From contig JARDYH010000001.1 of NCBI GenBank assembly GCA_029215795.1, positions 10,038,001 to 10,102,000 of the forward strand: DNA of 64,000 nt, in the 5' to 3' direction. This DNA is from Anniella stebbinsi (lineage: Eukaryota > Chordata > Lepidosauria > Squamata > Anniellidae). Of this stretch, positions 41,865 to 52,978 are shown piece by piece. The notes beneath the pieces are model-generated. The model saw only the letters and a program-made list of their open reading frames with translations, ran no database searches and was not told where the DNA came from. A program made the translations under genes and the position numbers. Numbering within the stretch: the first letter of the stretch is position 1; each line of letters opens with the position of its first letter.

Positions 41865-42237
41865 ATCACTTAAATAGAAATAAATTACATCTCACTATTC
41901 ATTTTCCTTACATTGCATTTTTATGTTTCAATAGTGCCCAACCGCCAAAACTCTCCAGGTGGTTTACCAAGATAAGAACCTTTAAAATGCGTTATAAAAA
42001 CCATTTACATTCAAACGTATAAACAGACAGCACACAGGGAGGCACTCGTATATCGAAAACAATTTTAAACAAGCAACGTTAAGAAAAATCCAGGATCTGA
42101 TTTGAACCTCACCATATGCCCGAGAGAAGAGAAAGGTCTTAACCTGATGCCTAAAAGATAATGATGTTCATGCCAGGTTGGGCTCATCAGGGAGACCATT
42201 CCATAATGGAGTGGAGGGCATGCTTTTAAAAAAAAAT
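41865..42237 (-). mobile_element. L2-like LINE 3' end, degraded
   Basis: The 3' UTR box CCGCCAAAACTCTCCAGGTG lies near 41,942. On the minus strand, TTCCATAATGGAGTGGAGGG lies where the LWNxLP codons would be. The layout matches 28,281-28,639 and 44,241-44,640. Coding similarity is nearly lost. Confidence 0.65.
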
Positions 42238-42296
42238 TGTAGAGCTGGGAAAGGTGCAGAAAAGGGCAACTAAAATGATCAAGAGGCTGGAGCATC
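42238..42296 (+). mobile_element. CR1-like LINE internal fragment
   Basis: GGAAAGGTGCAGAAAAGGGC followed by AACTAAAATGATCAAGAGGC corresponds to the CR1 segment encoding EKVQKRATKMIK. It ends at a (TTTA)n run (42,297-42,318). Confidence 0.55.
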
Positions 42297-42318
42297 TTAT
42301 TTATTTATTTATTTATTT

Positions 42319-43127
42319 TTTTAAAAAGATTATGTATGAACAAGTAAAGGAATAAATGTTTATACAAGGGTTCAGAAAAATAAAACATAGTGGGCAGAGG
42401 AAGTAAAGCTATAGGGAGAAACGCAGGATTGACTGGTAAACCAGCATGTAATGGTTGTGTTCATCAACAATTCAAACTGTGAATTCAGGAGAGAGCCAGC
42501 CAGCTGGAAATCTCACCATGAGTCTTCTTTTAATATTAGATCCATCTTTTCCCTACGACCGATGCAACAACTCAACATTATCCCTTACTTTCGCTATCTT
42601 GATCTCTTAAGGGACTCGCGGCTAGTTTGCTGAGCAAATGCTGCAAGAGTGAGTAAATAAGCAAACCCTGTTAACCGCAATATAAAGCAAATTGTTTGGC
42701 TTAAGGAGATGATGAAGGGGTTTGCCACCAGCAAATTACATGCAGTCCTAATCCTTCTGGGAAGGCGGCTGCCCCTCGTTCAGTTCACGTTTGTCTCTTG
42801 CCCCCCTTCTGTTTTGTTTGTTAGTTTTTGATAGATGTCGCCTAGAAATCATGTCTTGAAACAAGATGGTTTCATTACCTGATTTTTGGATGAAACAGGA
42901 TAGGAATCCATTTTCATTTCTAATATCTCTAGGCTCTTCTCTGGACTGGAACTAATATTACAAACAAACTAAAAAAAAAAGATCACCTGGCTGAAACATC
43001 AGGGAGTCGTAAAATACAATGAGAAGTCCTGTTGGTTGAACCTAATGCTGAAATCGGGCTACAAAGGAAGTAGCGCTGATTAGATTTGAAGATGTAATGG
43101 ATATGGATATTGCACAAATGTGATTTG
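42319..43127. other. No gene recognised
   Basis: Unique AT-rich DNA. Confidence 0.45.
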
Positions 43128-43135
43128 TGACAGAA

Positions 43136-43447
43136 TAGGGTGACCAGATAAAATCCAGGTCAGGGCTCATTTAACTTTAACAGTTGTAGAGAAAAGGGAA
43201 TTTCAGCCAGTGTCATTTGTATGCAATTAGTTCCTGGTGAAATTCCCTCTTCATCACAACTGTTAAAGTTGCAGGGGCCTTGCCTTCTTTTGTATATGGT
43301 CACTCTATATGCACCTTTAACTGTTGTGATGAAGAGGGCATATCACCAGGGACTAATTGCATACAAATGACACTGGCTGAAATTCCCTTTTCTCTACAAC
43401 TGTTAAAGTTACATGAGCCCTGACCTGGATTTTATCTGGTCCCCCTA
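43136..43447 (-). mobile_element. TAGGSTGACC fold-back MITE, copy F (312 bp)
   Basis: A perfect 8-bp duplication TGACAGAA (43,128-43,135 and 43,448-43,455). It has the ATAAAATCCAGG tips of copy D. The internal end-like block TTTTGTATATGGTCACTCTA lies in the first half, so this copy is inverted relative to A, D, E and G. Confidence 0.93.
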
Positions 43448-43455
43448 TGACAGAA

Positions 43456-44240
43456 TGTCCCAGAAGCTCTGAGACATCGTTGGAAGGTGTTGATGTTCCT
43501 GGTAGAGATACCCTTTAATCCAAAGTGCTCTGTAACCTGAAGGCTCAGTAATGAATTTGCCACCTGACTACGTTCTGGTAAGGGGGCACACAGCAGCCTG
43601 TGAATCAGCCAGCATGTCCTCAGAGAGTTCCAGAGCACTAGCAACTGATCTGAGAAGCAGGCACTGTGGGAAGCAGCCAAGAGTCGTGGTCCAATTTTCT
43701 ACGCCACTCACCTCCACTCAACCAATACTTGGTTTCTCACAATAAATAGTAGCAAGGATCCTTCACTGCAATTTCATGCTCCCAGTGCTTGAATTACAGG
43801 GGGTCAGACAGGTGCCAGCTCCCTTACCTGTTCTGTTATTCCCCCTTAGTTTCTGCTTTTCTGACCAAAAGCAGTGAGGAGGCAGTAACTGGGGCGTTTA
43901 AATTTCTTTAAGGTATACTTATATCTTCCTCTGTATTTTGAGCACTGAATCTGTTCTCTTTGATGTTAAGCTAAATAGCACCTGGTGAGGACCACCCCCA
44001 CCCAACAGCTTCAATTATTTATAGCATTTATAGCGTTTATAATATTTGTAATATTTATAGGGGTTGGTAATGTTGGCTCAAAGTAAAGGCATATTCTGCT
44101 GATTCCCCCCCCCCCACACACACACACACAGAATGAATGACATCCAACTGAAAATTGAAAAGAGAAAACTGTAATTGGTGGAAATTTTTGTAGCTTTAGT
44201 TTCTGTTTCTGTTTCTTTATTATTGTTAACAACAACAACC
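43456..44240. other. No gene recognised
   Basis: Unique DNA with a C-run and short (CA)n at about 44,106-44,130. The frame at 43,551-43,745 shows no domain. Confidence 0.45.
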
Positions 44241-44640
44241 AAAATATTTATTTATGTGTTACATTTCTAAACTACCCAATACCCAAGTTCCCTGGGCCGC
44301 TCGCAAAAAAAATAAAACCCTAAAATACAACATGATAAACATAAAACATTTCGATGTTTAAAACAGAATAAAACTCATAAAAACCAGCAGTGGGGTAAAG
44401 ATCTAAAAACGCAAGAACACTTTTAAAAACAAAACTGAAGGACTAAAAAGAGAGGGAAAATAAAAAGGTCCAACTGGTGCTAAGAAGCCTCTCTGAGGAG
44501 CTCATTCCACAACCAGGGTGCCACCTCTGAAAAGGCCCCATTCTTACTAGTCACCTGCCTCATGTCATTTAGTGGGGGCATCTGGAAAAAGATCTCTGAA
44601 GATAATCTTAGGTTAGCACCTATCAACCTGGAGAACTTTG
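44241..44640 (-). mobile_element. L2-like LINE 3' end
   Basis: An AT-rich tail (AAAATATTTATTTATGTG) is followed by a 3' UTR with ACCCAATACCCAAGTTCCCT. On the minus strand, GGTTGTGGAATGAGCTCC lies near 44,500, encoding the LWNELL-type block. It is 5'-truncated. Confidence 0.72.
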
Positions 44641-44641
44641 A

Positions 44642-44703
44642 AATAGTTCTGTCCACTCAGAAATAAGTCTCATTGCATTCAATTGGTCTTATTCCCAGGT
44701 AAG
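44642..44703 (+). mobile_element. Short interspersed repeat (TTCTGAGTAAGTGTGTATAGGATTG type), left part
   Basis: ACTCAGAAATAAGTCTCATTG followed by TCTTATTCCCAGGTAAG is a short dispersed squamate repeat. Other copies lie at about 10,672, 35,574, 55,255 and 63,693. The solo LTR at 44,704 interrupts it; it resumes at 47,089 with GTAAGTGTGTATAGGATTG. Confidence 0.65.
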
Positions 44704-47088
44704 TGTCATGACTAAGCCTGTTCCCCTTAGGCTGGGAGAAGGAGTTTCTGGTGATCAATAGGAATGAGATTCTGAAGCAGAAGAGGCGGTGCCAAAAATG
44801 TACCAGCCGACACGCAGAGTGGGGGAAGTGATTCTCATGGGCTCTTCACCAGCTGGGGCTGATCCTTCACCAGATCTTATCACTAAAAACATTAACAACT
44901 CATAGTTTGTGGGACATCAGTATTCTTCAAAGGGAGAGGGCACTTCAAAGCTAGCTGATCCTAGAGTCTGCCGCAGACTCAAATGGGCAGAGCTAAAGGA
45001 AGGTGAAGAAGGTCAGTCCAGCTAGCTTCACGCCAAAGGTTTTTCGGAATCAGCCTCCTTGACATTAAAGCATTCTGGGAAAAGGCTTTCCCTTTTTCTT
45101 GAAAGGACAATTGCCTTGCTTAGTTCGCATAGTTTTGCCTAGAGGGAAGTTCCTAGAGGTTAGACTCTCTTCAGGTGAGAAGAGACGTTTATTGCCTGAA
45201 TAAAGCTTTGTGGATTACCTGGCAGACCTCTTTATTAGGGATGTGCACTGGATCGGACCCGATCCACGATCCGAGTCCGGTCCAGTGGGAAATCGGATAA
45301 ATTATCCGATTTCCGATCCCGCAGCTGGATCGGCCGATCCAATCCGAACCGGTCCGAAAAAGCTCCGAACCGGTTCGGCGGATCGGCGGATCGGCGGGCG
45401 CCCACTGGCGCCCACCGCCGCTTCCATTGGCGGGCGCCAGCGGGCGCCCGCCGATGAAAGTGGACAGCGGGGGGGGGGGAGGAGGGGGGCACTTACCTTC
45501 TCGGCCCGGTGGCTCCCGTCCGGCGCCGGAGCCTACTACTACTAGCAGGCTCCGCGGCCTGCTCTAGGGTGGCGCGCCGGGTGATGTCATCACCCGGCGC
45601 GCTACTCTAGAGCAGGCCGCGGAGCCTGCTGGTAGTAGTAGGCGCCGGCGCCAGACGGGAGCCACCGGGCCGGGAAGGTAAGGAGGGGGTGCGTGGAGGG
45701 GAGGAGGGGGCGCGCGGAGGGGGGAGGGGGGCCCTTACCTTTCCGGCCCGGCGGCTCCCGTCCGGCGCCGGCGCCTACTATTCCCAGCAGGCTCCGCGGC
45801 CTGCTCTAGGATGGCGCGCCGGGTGATGTCATCACCCGGCGCGCTACTCTAGAGCAGGCCGCGGAGCCTGCTGGAAGTAGTAGGCGCCGGCGCCGGACGG
45901 GAGCCGCCGGGCCGGAAAGGTAAGGAGGGGGTGCGTGGAGGGGAGGAGGGGGCGCGCGGAGGGGGGAGGGGGGCCCTTACCTTTCCGGCCCGGCGGCTCC
46001 CGTCCGGCGCCGGCGCCTACTACTCCCAGCAGGCTCCGCGGCCTGCTCTAGGATGGCGCGCCGGGTGATGTCATCACCCGGCGCGCTACTCTAGAGCAGG
46101 CCGCGGAGCCTGCTGGAAGTAGTAGGCGCCGGCGCCGGACGGGAGCCGCCGGGCCGGAAAGGTAAGGAGGGGGTGCGTGGAGGGGAGGAGGGGGCGCGCG
46201 GAGGGGGGAAGGGGGCCCTTACCTTTCCGGCCCGGCGGCTCCCGTCCGGCGCCGGCGCCTACTACTCCCAGCAGGCTCCGCGGCCTGCTCTAGGATGGCG
46301 CGCCGGGTGATGTCATCACCCGGCGCGCTACTCTAGAGCAGGCCGCGGAGCCTGCTGGAAGTAGTAGGCGCCGGCGCCGGACGGGAGCCGCCGGGCCGGA
46401 AAGGTAAGGAGGGGGTGCGTGGAGGGGAGGAGGGGGCGCGCGGAGGGGGGAGGGGGGAGGGGGGCCCTTACCTGCCCGGCCCGGCGGCTCCCGTCCGGCG
46501 CCGGCGCCTACTACTACCAGCAGGCTCCGCGGCCTGCTCCAGGGTGGCGCGCCGGGTGATGTCATCACCCGGCGCGCTACTTGAGAGTAGGCCGCGGAGC
46601 CCGCTGGTAGTAGCCGCCGGCGCCGGACGTGCCGAGAAGGTAAGTGGCGGGGAAGGGGGCTTACCCCCCCCCGGAGCCGTCCGCTTCTATCCGCTGGCGC
46701 CCGCGGGCGCCAGCGGATGGAAGCAGGCGGCCCCAGGGGGGGTAGGGAGCGCGGGGGAGGGGGTTTACCTGCCGGGGCCGTCCACAGCGGACGGCCCCGG
46801 GGGGGGGAGGGAGTTAGGCCCCCCCTTACCCACCCGCCGCCATTTTTTCCTCATAGACTTGCATTGCAATGCAAGTCTATGGGGAAAAAAATGGCGGCCG
46901 ATCCAAAAATGTACGATTTTTGGGTCGGGATCGGACTCGATCCGGTCCGGGGGGCCTCCGATTTTGTCCGAACCGGTCCGGGACAAAATTGGAGGTCCCG
47001 ATCCGGGTCCCGATCCGATCCGGGGGGTCCGTGCACACCCCTACTCTTTATTGCCTCCCAATAAGGCAGGGGGTTGAGAAACACAACA
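44704..47088 (+). mobile_element. Solo LTR, copy 2, interrupted by a GC-rich element
   Basis: The ends are TGTCATGACTAAGCCTG and GAAACACAACA, flanked by a perfect 5-bp duplication GTAAG (44,699-44,703 and 47,089-47,093). LTR sequence occupies 44,704-45,235 and 47,052-47,088. The hAT-type element at 45,236-47,043 and its second duplicated CTCTTTAT lie between. Without the insertion the LTR is 569 bp. It shares GAGATTCTGAAGCAGAAGAG, GGGCTCTTCACCAGCTGGG and GAATAAAGCTTTGTGGATTA with copy 1. It holds an extra segment near 44,868-44,930. Confidence 0.88.
45236..47043 (-). mobile_element. GC-rich hAT-type element with five palindromic units, copy 3 (1,808 bp, inverted)
   Basis: A perfect 8-bp duplication CTCTTTAT (45,228-45,235 and 47,044-47,051). 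The ends are TAGGGATGTGCAC and GTGCACACCCCTA. Unit centres GATGTCATC lie at 45,583, 45,825, 46,067, 46,309 and 46,558. The centre base is the complement of copies 1 and 2, confirming inverted orientation. The uninterrupted site is preserved in the other solo LTR at about 41,663. Frames of up to 220 codons here are compositional. Confidence 0.95.
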
Positions 47089-47227
47089 GTAAGTGTGTAT
47101 AGGATTGTAACCTGATCACCTTTTTTTCCTGCCTAGCTACCTTCAGTCAATAACTCAAACACTGAGTCACCAAAGCTCAGCTCAGTTTATCTTGGAGACC
47201 CCTTAGCTCAGAACCCAGAGTGAATGT

Positions 47228-47600
47228 TAGGGATGTGCAAACGGCCAAAACCTGAGCTCACTGGAGTTCTCCAAATTCAATTTCAATGCTCACTCTGACA
47301 CAAGTCCATATCAGATTGCGAGCTTCATTTTTATTTTTTTGGTATGAAAATCCATGGGTATCTCATGAGTATTTTTTTCTAAACGTATGTGTCAATTGTG
47401 CACATATTTGAAATGCAAACCTTCTTCCCCCACTGATTTAAGTGTACTGGTGTGTATTTTTTTTCTTCAAATGTACACATGCGGTTGAATGCTATTTGTA
47501 TGGTCACTAATCACACTGCAAGCTCAAAAATGGATGAACTTCTACCACAGATTGCATCTGAGTCCACGTTCAGTCCGGAAGGTGAAAATTGAACAACAAA
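47228..47600 (-). mobile_element. TAGGGATGTGCA-end repeat related to 33,914
   Basis: It starts TAGGGATGTGCAAACGGCC. GGTATGAAAATCCATGGGTA and CAATTGTGCACATATTTG match the 33,914 copy in reverse. The other end is not clear. Confidence 0.55.
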
Positions 47601-48378
47601 CTGAAAATAATTTCTTATACTTCCCTAGTGGACATCCAGCTGAGCTCACTTACCCCTTAACCTTGCCATGGCCTTCCCTCCTCTACCCACTTGTTATGGT
47701 CATGCAGAATAAGTGTGAGGTTCCAAATCGGTAACAAGTTTGAAATCAGTACTGAGTCTGCCATCACAGTAGCAGAAAGAGCTTTTCTGATCACGGCCTG
47801 TTTGGATTCTTCTGAACTTTGAAATGAATATTTTTATACGTGATGATGCGACTTGAAACACTTCCTTTGAAAATCTTCCAACTAAATAAACATGTAAACA
47901 AGGTTGTCACTGCTTTAAAATTGGATAAATAGCTGTGGCTGATGGATAGTATCTGTTGATTCCATTCAATGTTATACTGTGTTTTTCATTCAAATTATGG
48001 AAACTCTAGAGGGTGAAGGACATTTAAGCAGGAGTGGAAACATGAACCCCTTCAGATGCTGTTGGACTGGAACTCCCATCAGCAATAACCACCATGAGAA
48101 ATGATTGGCGTTTCAGTCTAACAACATTGGAAGAGAGATGTTCTCCTATCCAGCTTCAAGAAAGAATATCCAGTTTCCTCCAGAGAAGCACCATTGGTCA
48201 CTCAATCAGTTAATTAAATTATATTACAGTCTGTACCAACTAGTTTCTGTCCATCAGTGGTCTAACATGTCATAAAAGCACCTGAGCTTTAGCTTTTTTC
48301 CCCCCATTACCAGCACCAGCACCAGCACCAGGGTTCAATATCTGAGAATATTGAATCTCCCCTACATGTGATCAATCA
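47601..48378. other. No gene recognised
   Basis: Unique DNA with a short fold-back-type repeat at about 48,035-48,135 (CAGATGCTGTTGGACTGGAA) and a (CAGCAC)n stretch at about 48,309-48,331. Confidence 0.45.
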
Positions 48379-48648
48379 TCAGGGCTGGCCCAAAACAGTT
48401 TGCTGCCTGAGGCAAAGAACAAGATGGTGCTCCCTCCCATTCTGTGTACAAAAGCCAACTCAACAGGCAGGTGAGAATTTCATCGACAGCCATGATGGGA
48501 CACAACTACAAGCATCAGACGAGGTTAGGGAGCACAGGGCAGGCTGTGGAGCACAAAGCTCTCTCCTCCAGCATGTTATTGTTGTCTCTCAGATTCCGAC
48601 ACCTTAGGTGATTGCCTCATTCTGTCTAACAGTAGGGCTGGCCCTATC
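48379..48648. mobile_element. Dispersed repeat bounded by AGGGCTGGCCC
   Basis: CAGGGCTGGCCCAAAAC on the left and GTAGGGCTGGCCCTATC on the right bound about 270 bp with TGCTGCCTGAGGCAAAG inside. The bounds are direct rather than inverted. It may be related to the 38,598 and 51,961 repeats. Confidence 0.45.
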
Positions 48649-48881
48649 AAGCATTCTGGAGTGTTGAAATGTATCACAGACTGAGGGTGAGGAAAATTAT
48701 AACACAAAGTTTTACATTGCAAAATAATCCTCTAGATACTGCATAATTTAGCATTCCAAAAATTAAACAGCCCAGCTTCCCAAACCTAAATCAGCTTTAT
48801 GATAATGGACGTTAGGGGTATAGTTGTTTAAATTCAGTAGCAGGACTGATTCCCAGCTCTACAGAGGTCAATGATTCAAGT

Positions 48882-49481
48882 TAGGGCTGTACACGGATCT
48901 GGATCCAGAACCTGAAGTGGATCAGGGTGATCCGGACCTCCCGGATCTGGATCCGAACCGGATCTGGGGAGGTCCAGAGTGGTCTGGATCGGATCGGTCC
49001 AGATCGATCTGGAGATCCGGGGCCCATTGGCCTTCCAGCAATCTGGGTGCTGGCTGCGCAGCCGACACCCAGGGACGTCAGGCTGGGGGTGAGTCCATTG
49101 GACTCACTGCCCTCCCCCCACTCTCCCTGCTTACCAGCTGCCTCGTTGCTGCCACCCACCACTGCTTCCTCTCTACTGAGAACCAGGCCTCACAGACTGA
49201 TTCTCAGTAGAGTGACATCGCGCCAGTTGATGATGTCACCCAGCGTGACATTGTTCTACTGAGAACCAGGCTGCGAGGCCTGGTTCTCAGTAGAGGAAGC
49301 AGTGGCAATGGCAGGTGGTGGCAGTGATGAGGAGGCAGCAGGTAAGCAGGGAGAGTGGGGGGAGGGTGGTGAGTCCTTTTCCCCATAGACTTGCAAGTCT
49401 ATGGGGAAAGGAGGGTCTCCGGATTGGGCACCGGATCGAATCGAATCCGGATCCGGATTGGGGGGTCAGTGCACAGCCCTA
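48882..49481. mobile_element. 600-bp relative of the GC-rich hAT-type elements
   Basis: The ends TAGGGCTGTACACGG and GTGCACAGCCCTA are inverted repeats. Subterminal DNA repeats GGATCTGGATCC and CCGGATC. The interior has CTGAGAACCAGG hairpins (about 49,165-49,295), the 8-mer TGATGTCA at 49,231-49,238, CAGGTAAGC at about 49,339-49,347, and CCCCATAGACTTGCAAGTC with its mirror. CAAGT flanks both sides (48,877-48,881 and 49,482-49,486), only 5 bp rather than 8. Confidence 0.8.
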
Positions 49482-49533
49482 CAAGTATTTGCAGCATTTC
49501 CATAATTTGGCTACTCCAAACAGTTCTTCATCA

Positions 49534-49534
<1 letters not shown>

Positions 49535-49594
<60 letters not shown>

Positions 49595-49608
49595 CATATA
49601 TATATACA
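49535..49608. repeat. (GT)n(AT)n compound microsatellite
   Basis: About fifteen GT units are followed by about twenty AT-type units. Confidence 0.95.
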
Positions 49609-50047
49609 GTTAGAACTCTTGTGTCATAAGATCCCATCTGCAAAGATATCTGTCTCTTTCTTTCTCTATAGTGCATCCCTTCATCTCACCCATTTCCAAA
49701 TGGGCTCCTGTGATACCATTTTTGAAGATACATTAATCTCTTAGTCCCAGTGGGAAGGGATTTGGAAGAGAGAAGAAAACTAGCAATGCATAGAAGGAAT
49801 CATTTGAATTGTTTATTTGTACATTTTTGCTTTGTTTGTTCACCATGGGAAACGGGGGAACTGAAGATTTGAAGAATAAATTCTACATGCAATCAGAAAA
49901 GTGAATGTGTTTATTGATGTGGAATTTAAGAACGACCCCTTTTTAACTAGGGATTTGTAAAGCACTTTAACACAGGAAAGCTATCAATCGCGATAATATG
50001 ATCAATCTGTGGAAACTGTGTTCAAAATAGGTACGCCTCCATCAAAA
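49609..50047. other. No gene recognised
   Basis: Unique DNA; no motif seen. Confidence 0.45.
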
Positions 50048-50900
50048 GATTTATTTATTTATTTAACCATTTTTATGAATCACTTGCATTTTTTTTTAAA
50101 AAAAATAAACAATGTATAAAAATACAGAATAAGAACATAATTTTTTAAGAAGACTGCATACAGAAGATAAGTTTACCTTCCCAGGAATGCTTGTTGGAAA
50201 AAGTATGTTTTCGATAGGTGTTTAAAACCCAGAAAGGTTGATTCCGGTCTAATTTGCAGTGGTAGGGGTTTCCAGAGAGTGGGTGCTATGATAGTGAAGG
50301 ACCTATTCCAAGCCATCATGGACCAAACCTCTAAAACCATGAGCAAAACCAGGAGGGTATCTCCTGATGAGCACAAGAACCAAACAGTCAGCCGATTTCT
50401 TAATTATCCTGGTCCTGAGCTGTTTAAGGCTTTGTAAACAAGTACCAAAATCTTAAAGCTGGCCCAGTAGCACATACACATCCCATGCAACTCCCTCAGC
50501 AGCATAGGTGGATTTTGCTGGCGATAAGCTACTTCCATTCCCAACCTGGCTTTGGCATTCTGCTCCAGCTGCATCTTTGGGACAAACCACAAGGGTAGCT
50601 CCATGTAAAGCACATTGCAGTAATCCAGTTTTAAGGTTTCCAATGCATGGATCGCAGTGGACTTGCTATCCCTGTCCGGGAAATGCTGTAGCTGTCTTAT
50701 CGGCCAAATCTGGTAAAAGGCATTGTGCAAGAGATGTGGGAGAGCATTAAGTTCAGGGTCTCCCACACCACTGCCAGAAAAGCGAGAAGCAGGAGGTGCT
50801 GGAGCTGATGTGCTGGACGCAATCAAGCAGTCAGGTGGAGATGGGCAATCCATAACCAACTCAGCCTGTCCTTGAGTGATGCAGCTCAGACTAAAATGTC
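50048..50900 (-). mobile_element. L2-like LINE 3' end with reverse-transcriptase remnants
   Basis: A (TTTA)n tail lies at 50,048. Minus-strand frames encode ASFKILVLVYKALNSSGPG (50,404 region) and RSFTIIAPTLWKPLPLQIRP (50,173-50,376), the C-terminal L2 blocks in the expected order. LHGM and EQNAKAR residues upstream extend the similarity to about 50,650. It is frameshifted and 5'-truncated. Confidence 0.82.
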
Positions 50901-51764
50901 AAGTCAGAGTCAGCAGCTCCATAGAATGAAAAGGAATCCTATTGGCCTTTCTGTCACCAGATCCTTGCAGAGTTGGGAGCTGCAATTCCAGCCACTGCCA
51001 CCTGTGATGGTGGCGCTGTGGTGTATCAGAGAGCAGCCCGGCAGCTCACTACTCCACCAAGCTACTACGGCAGTGCGGGAGGGTAAGGTGTGTAGATGAA
51101 ACTTCATGTAAAAGTATTTCTTTGTGCTTGAAGGGGGCTTTGCCCCAGTCATGTACAAACAGTGAATGGGATTCAGTAAGGTAGATTTCCACTGACATCT
51201 CTCCCCATGGATGTGTGCCCATATACACACAATTTTGTGGAATAATTCACTGTGAACAAGCTCCCGCTCAGGCAGTGTACATATTCTGCTCGAGCATCTT
51301 TAAAATATGTATGGAGCTTGTTTGAAGGGTGCTACGGAAAAGAAAGTGTACTTATATGAGTGCAGCTGGGAAGCTGATGACTTTGGTAGCTGGCCAACAC
51401 AAAGGAAGTGAGAATTTCAAGCATAATGGGTGATTTGGAAGAAGGGACGAAGATTTGAGTTGGAGGAGGATTTCAGATGGCGTTTTAAGCGGCGTTCATA
51501 AAAGAGACACAGACAGGCAATCAGAAAGGAAGCAACAGGAAATGAGGATTTAAATGTTAAATATTTCAAGCATAAACTCTGTGGGCAGAATTGCCTAATC
51601 TCTCTGCAAAATAGACGTAAAATGAAATAAAGCAACCAGGGGCTCTAAGGAATTTTTTTTAAAAAATCCTCTACTAAATAAAATAAATAAAGTAGTACAG
51701 TGACTAACATTGTTTTGGAATATATTTCTGGGGTGGGGAATAGATGTGCCAACTGACTGGGAGG
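50901..51764. other. No gene recognised
   Basis: Apparently single-copy DNA. Confidence 0.45.
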
Positions 51765-51935
51765 GGGGAGTCATGGGAAGGGCTACAGCATATTCTTTGT
51801 ATGTGGAGGGTCCCATGTTCAACCCTTGATTTCTCCAGGGATGGTTGGGAAAGATCTTTGCCTGAAATCTTGGCCAGCTTTTGGATGAATAGTCTGGTTA
51901 GGAATAAGGGTGCTTCCTGTGTTGCTGGAGGACTG
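51765..51935 (+). mobile_element. tRNA-derived SINE
   Basis: AAGGGCTACAGCATATTC is an A-box-like head, and CCCATGTTCAACCCTTG is B-box-like. The body continues GGGAAAGATCTTTGCCTGAA. This is the same SINE family as at 63,350, in + orientation. Confidence 0.65.
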
Positions 51936-51960
51936 GAGCTCTACAACAGAGTACATGCTT

Positions 51961-52150
51961 TTAGGGCCGGCCCTACCATAAGGCAGTATGAGGCGGTCAC
52001 TTCAGATGGCAGACGGTGGGAGGTGGCAGCACAGATTTGGAGGAGAAAGCTGTGGGTAGCTTGATCTTTCCTAAGTTAGCCTGCTACTTTCAGGTGTGGT
52101 GAAGGATGCTGTCCCATCACCAGTGTTGAAGAAAGATCCAACTGCTAGTC
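51961..52150 (+). mobile_element. Dispersed repeat (GGGCCGGCCCTACCATA type)
   Basis: AGGGCCGGCCCTACCATAAG starts the repeat. GAAGAAAGATCCAACTGCTA near the right matches the 38,598 copy. Confidence 0.5.
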
Positions 52151-52194
52151 CAGTTGGCCTTTGTACATGGAATGGGAGGAGGGTCCTCGTGTAT

Positions 52195-52330
52195 TTTGCC
52201 TCAGGCCAGCTGTGCATTCTTTGCATGCAAAAGTCTCAGGCTCAATTCCCAACACGTCTAGGTATGGCTAGGAAACACATCTGTCTGAAGCCCTGAAGAC
52301 CTGGTGCCAGTCATTATAGATCAAGGTTGT
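52195..52330 (+). mobile_element. tRNA-derived SINE
   Basis: CCAGCTGTGCATTCTTTGCA, then AGGCTCAATTCCC (B-box-like) and CTGAAGCCCTGAAGACCTGG, belong to the same family as the copy at 51,765. Confidence 0.55.
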
Positions 52331-52749
52331 AGAAGATGTGGCCCTCCAGATCCTGTTGGACTGGAAGTGTTTCCAGCTGTACCCAGCATAGTCAATCACG
52401 AGAAATTAAGGTAGGTGCAGTCCAACGGCATCTGGTCAGCCACACATTCCCAGTCTGTGCTGTAGAGGGGCCAGATGCTGATCTAGATGGGCCAATACTC
52501 AAAGGAACTTCAGGTGTTCCTGCCCTGCCTGGTCCTCTACCCAATGCACCTCAATTTGTGAAAATCAGGTTGTGAAGGATTTTTTTTCCGCAACCTTTGC
52601 ACATGCTTTCCTTTGGACACTTTTTGTTCATGTGGCAATAAGATTATCAGCCGCTAATGTCTGTAGATCAACCTGCTGTTAGGGCAGACGAGCAGGGCCA
52701 AATAGAAAAGTTGGCAACCGTGGAGGAGAGAGACGTTAGAGCATGCACT

Positions 52750-52975
52750 GGCTCAATTCGGACAACATGATAGTCAATGGTGGGGTAATAATCAACTTTA
52801 CAGTTGTTCAACTAAGGGGTACTCCCCACACAACATGGAAATAAATAATCAACTGTGGTGTGGATTAGGATCAGCGCTGAGTTGACTATGGCAGCATTCG
52901 GATGACACAATAGTCAAAACAACTGACAATTGTTTTCCCCACACCAGTTGTTTATTGTGTCATCCAAATTGAGCC
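52750..52975 (+). mobile_element. GGCTCARTTCGG MITE, copy 3 (226 bp)
   Basis: ACT flanks both sides (52,747-52,749 and 52,976-52,978). The ends are GGCTCAATTCGGACAACATG and CATCCAAATTGAGCC. It is the best preserved of the three copies. Confidence 0.88.
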
Positions 52976-52978
52976 ACT

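Noticed and set aside
46415..47077. 220-codon open frame on the + strand
   Set aside because: The same compositional artefact in GC-rich copy 3; it runs through the transposon terminus into LTR sequence.
48882..49481. CpG island or promoter in the GATCC-rich region
   Set aside because: It is explained as a transposon with inverted ends; no TATA, initiator or downstream gene was seen.
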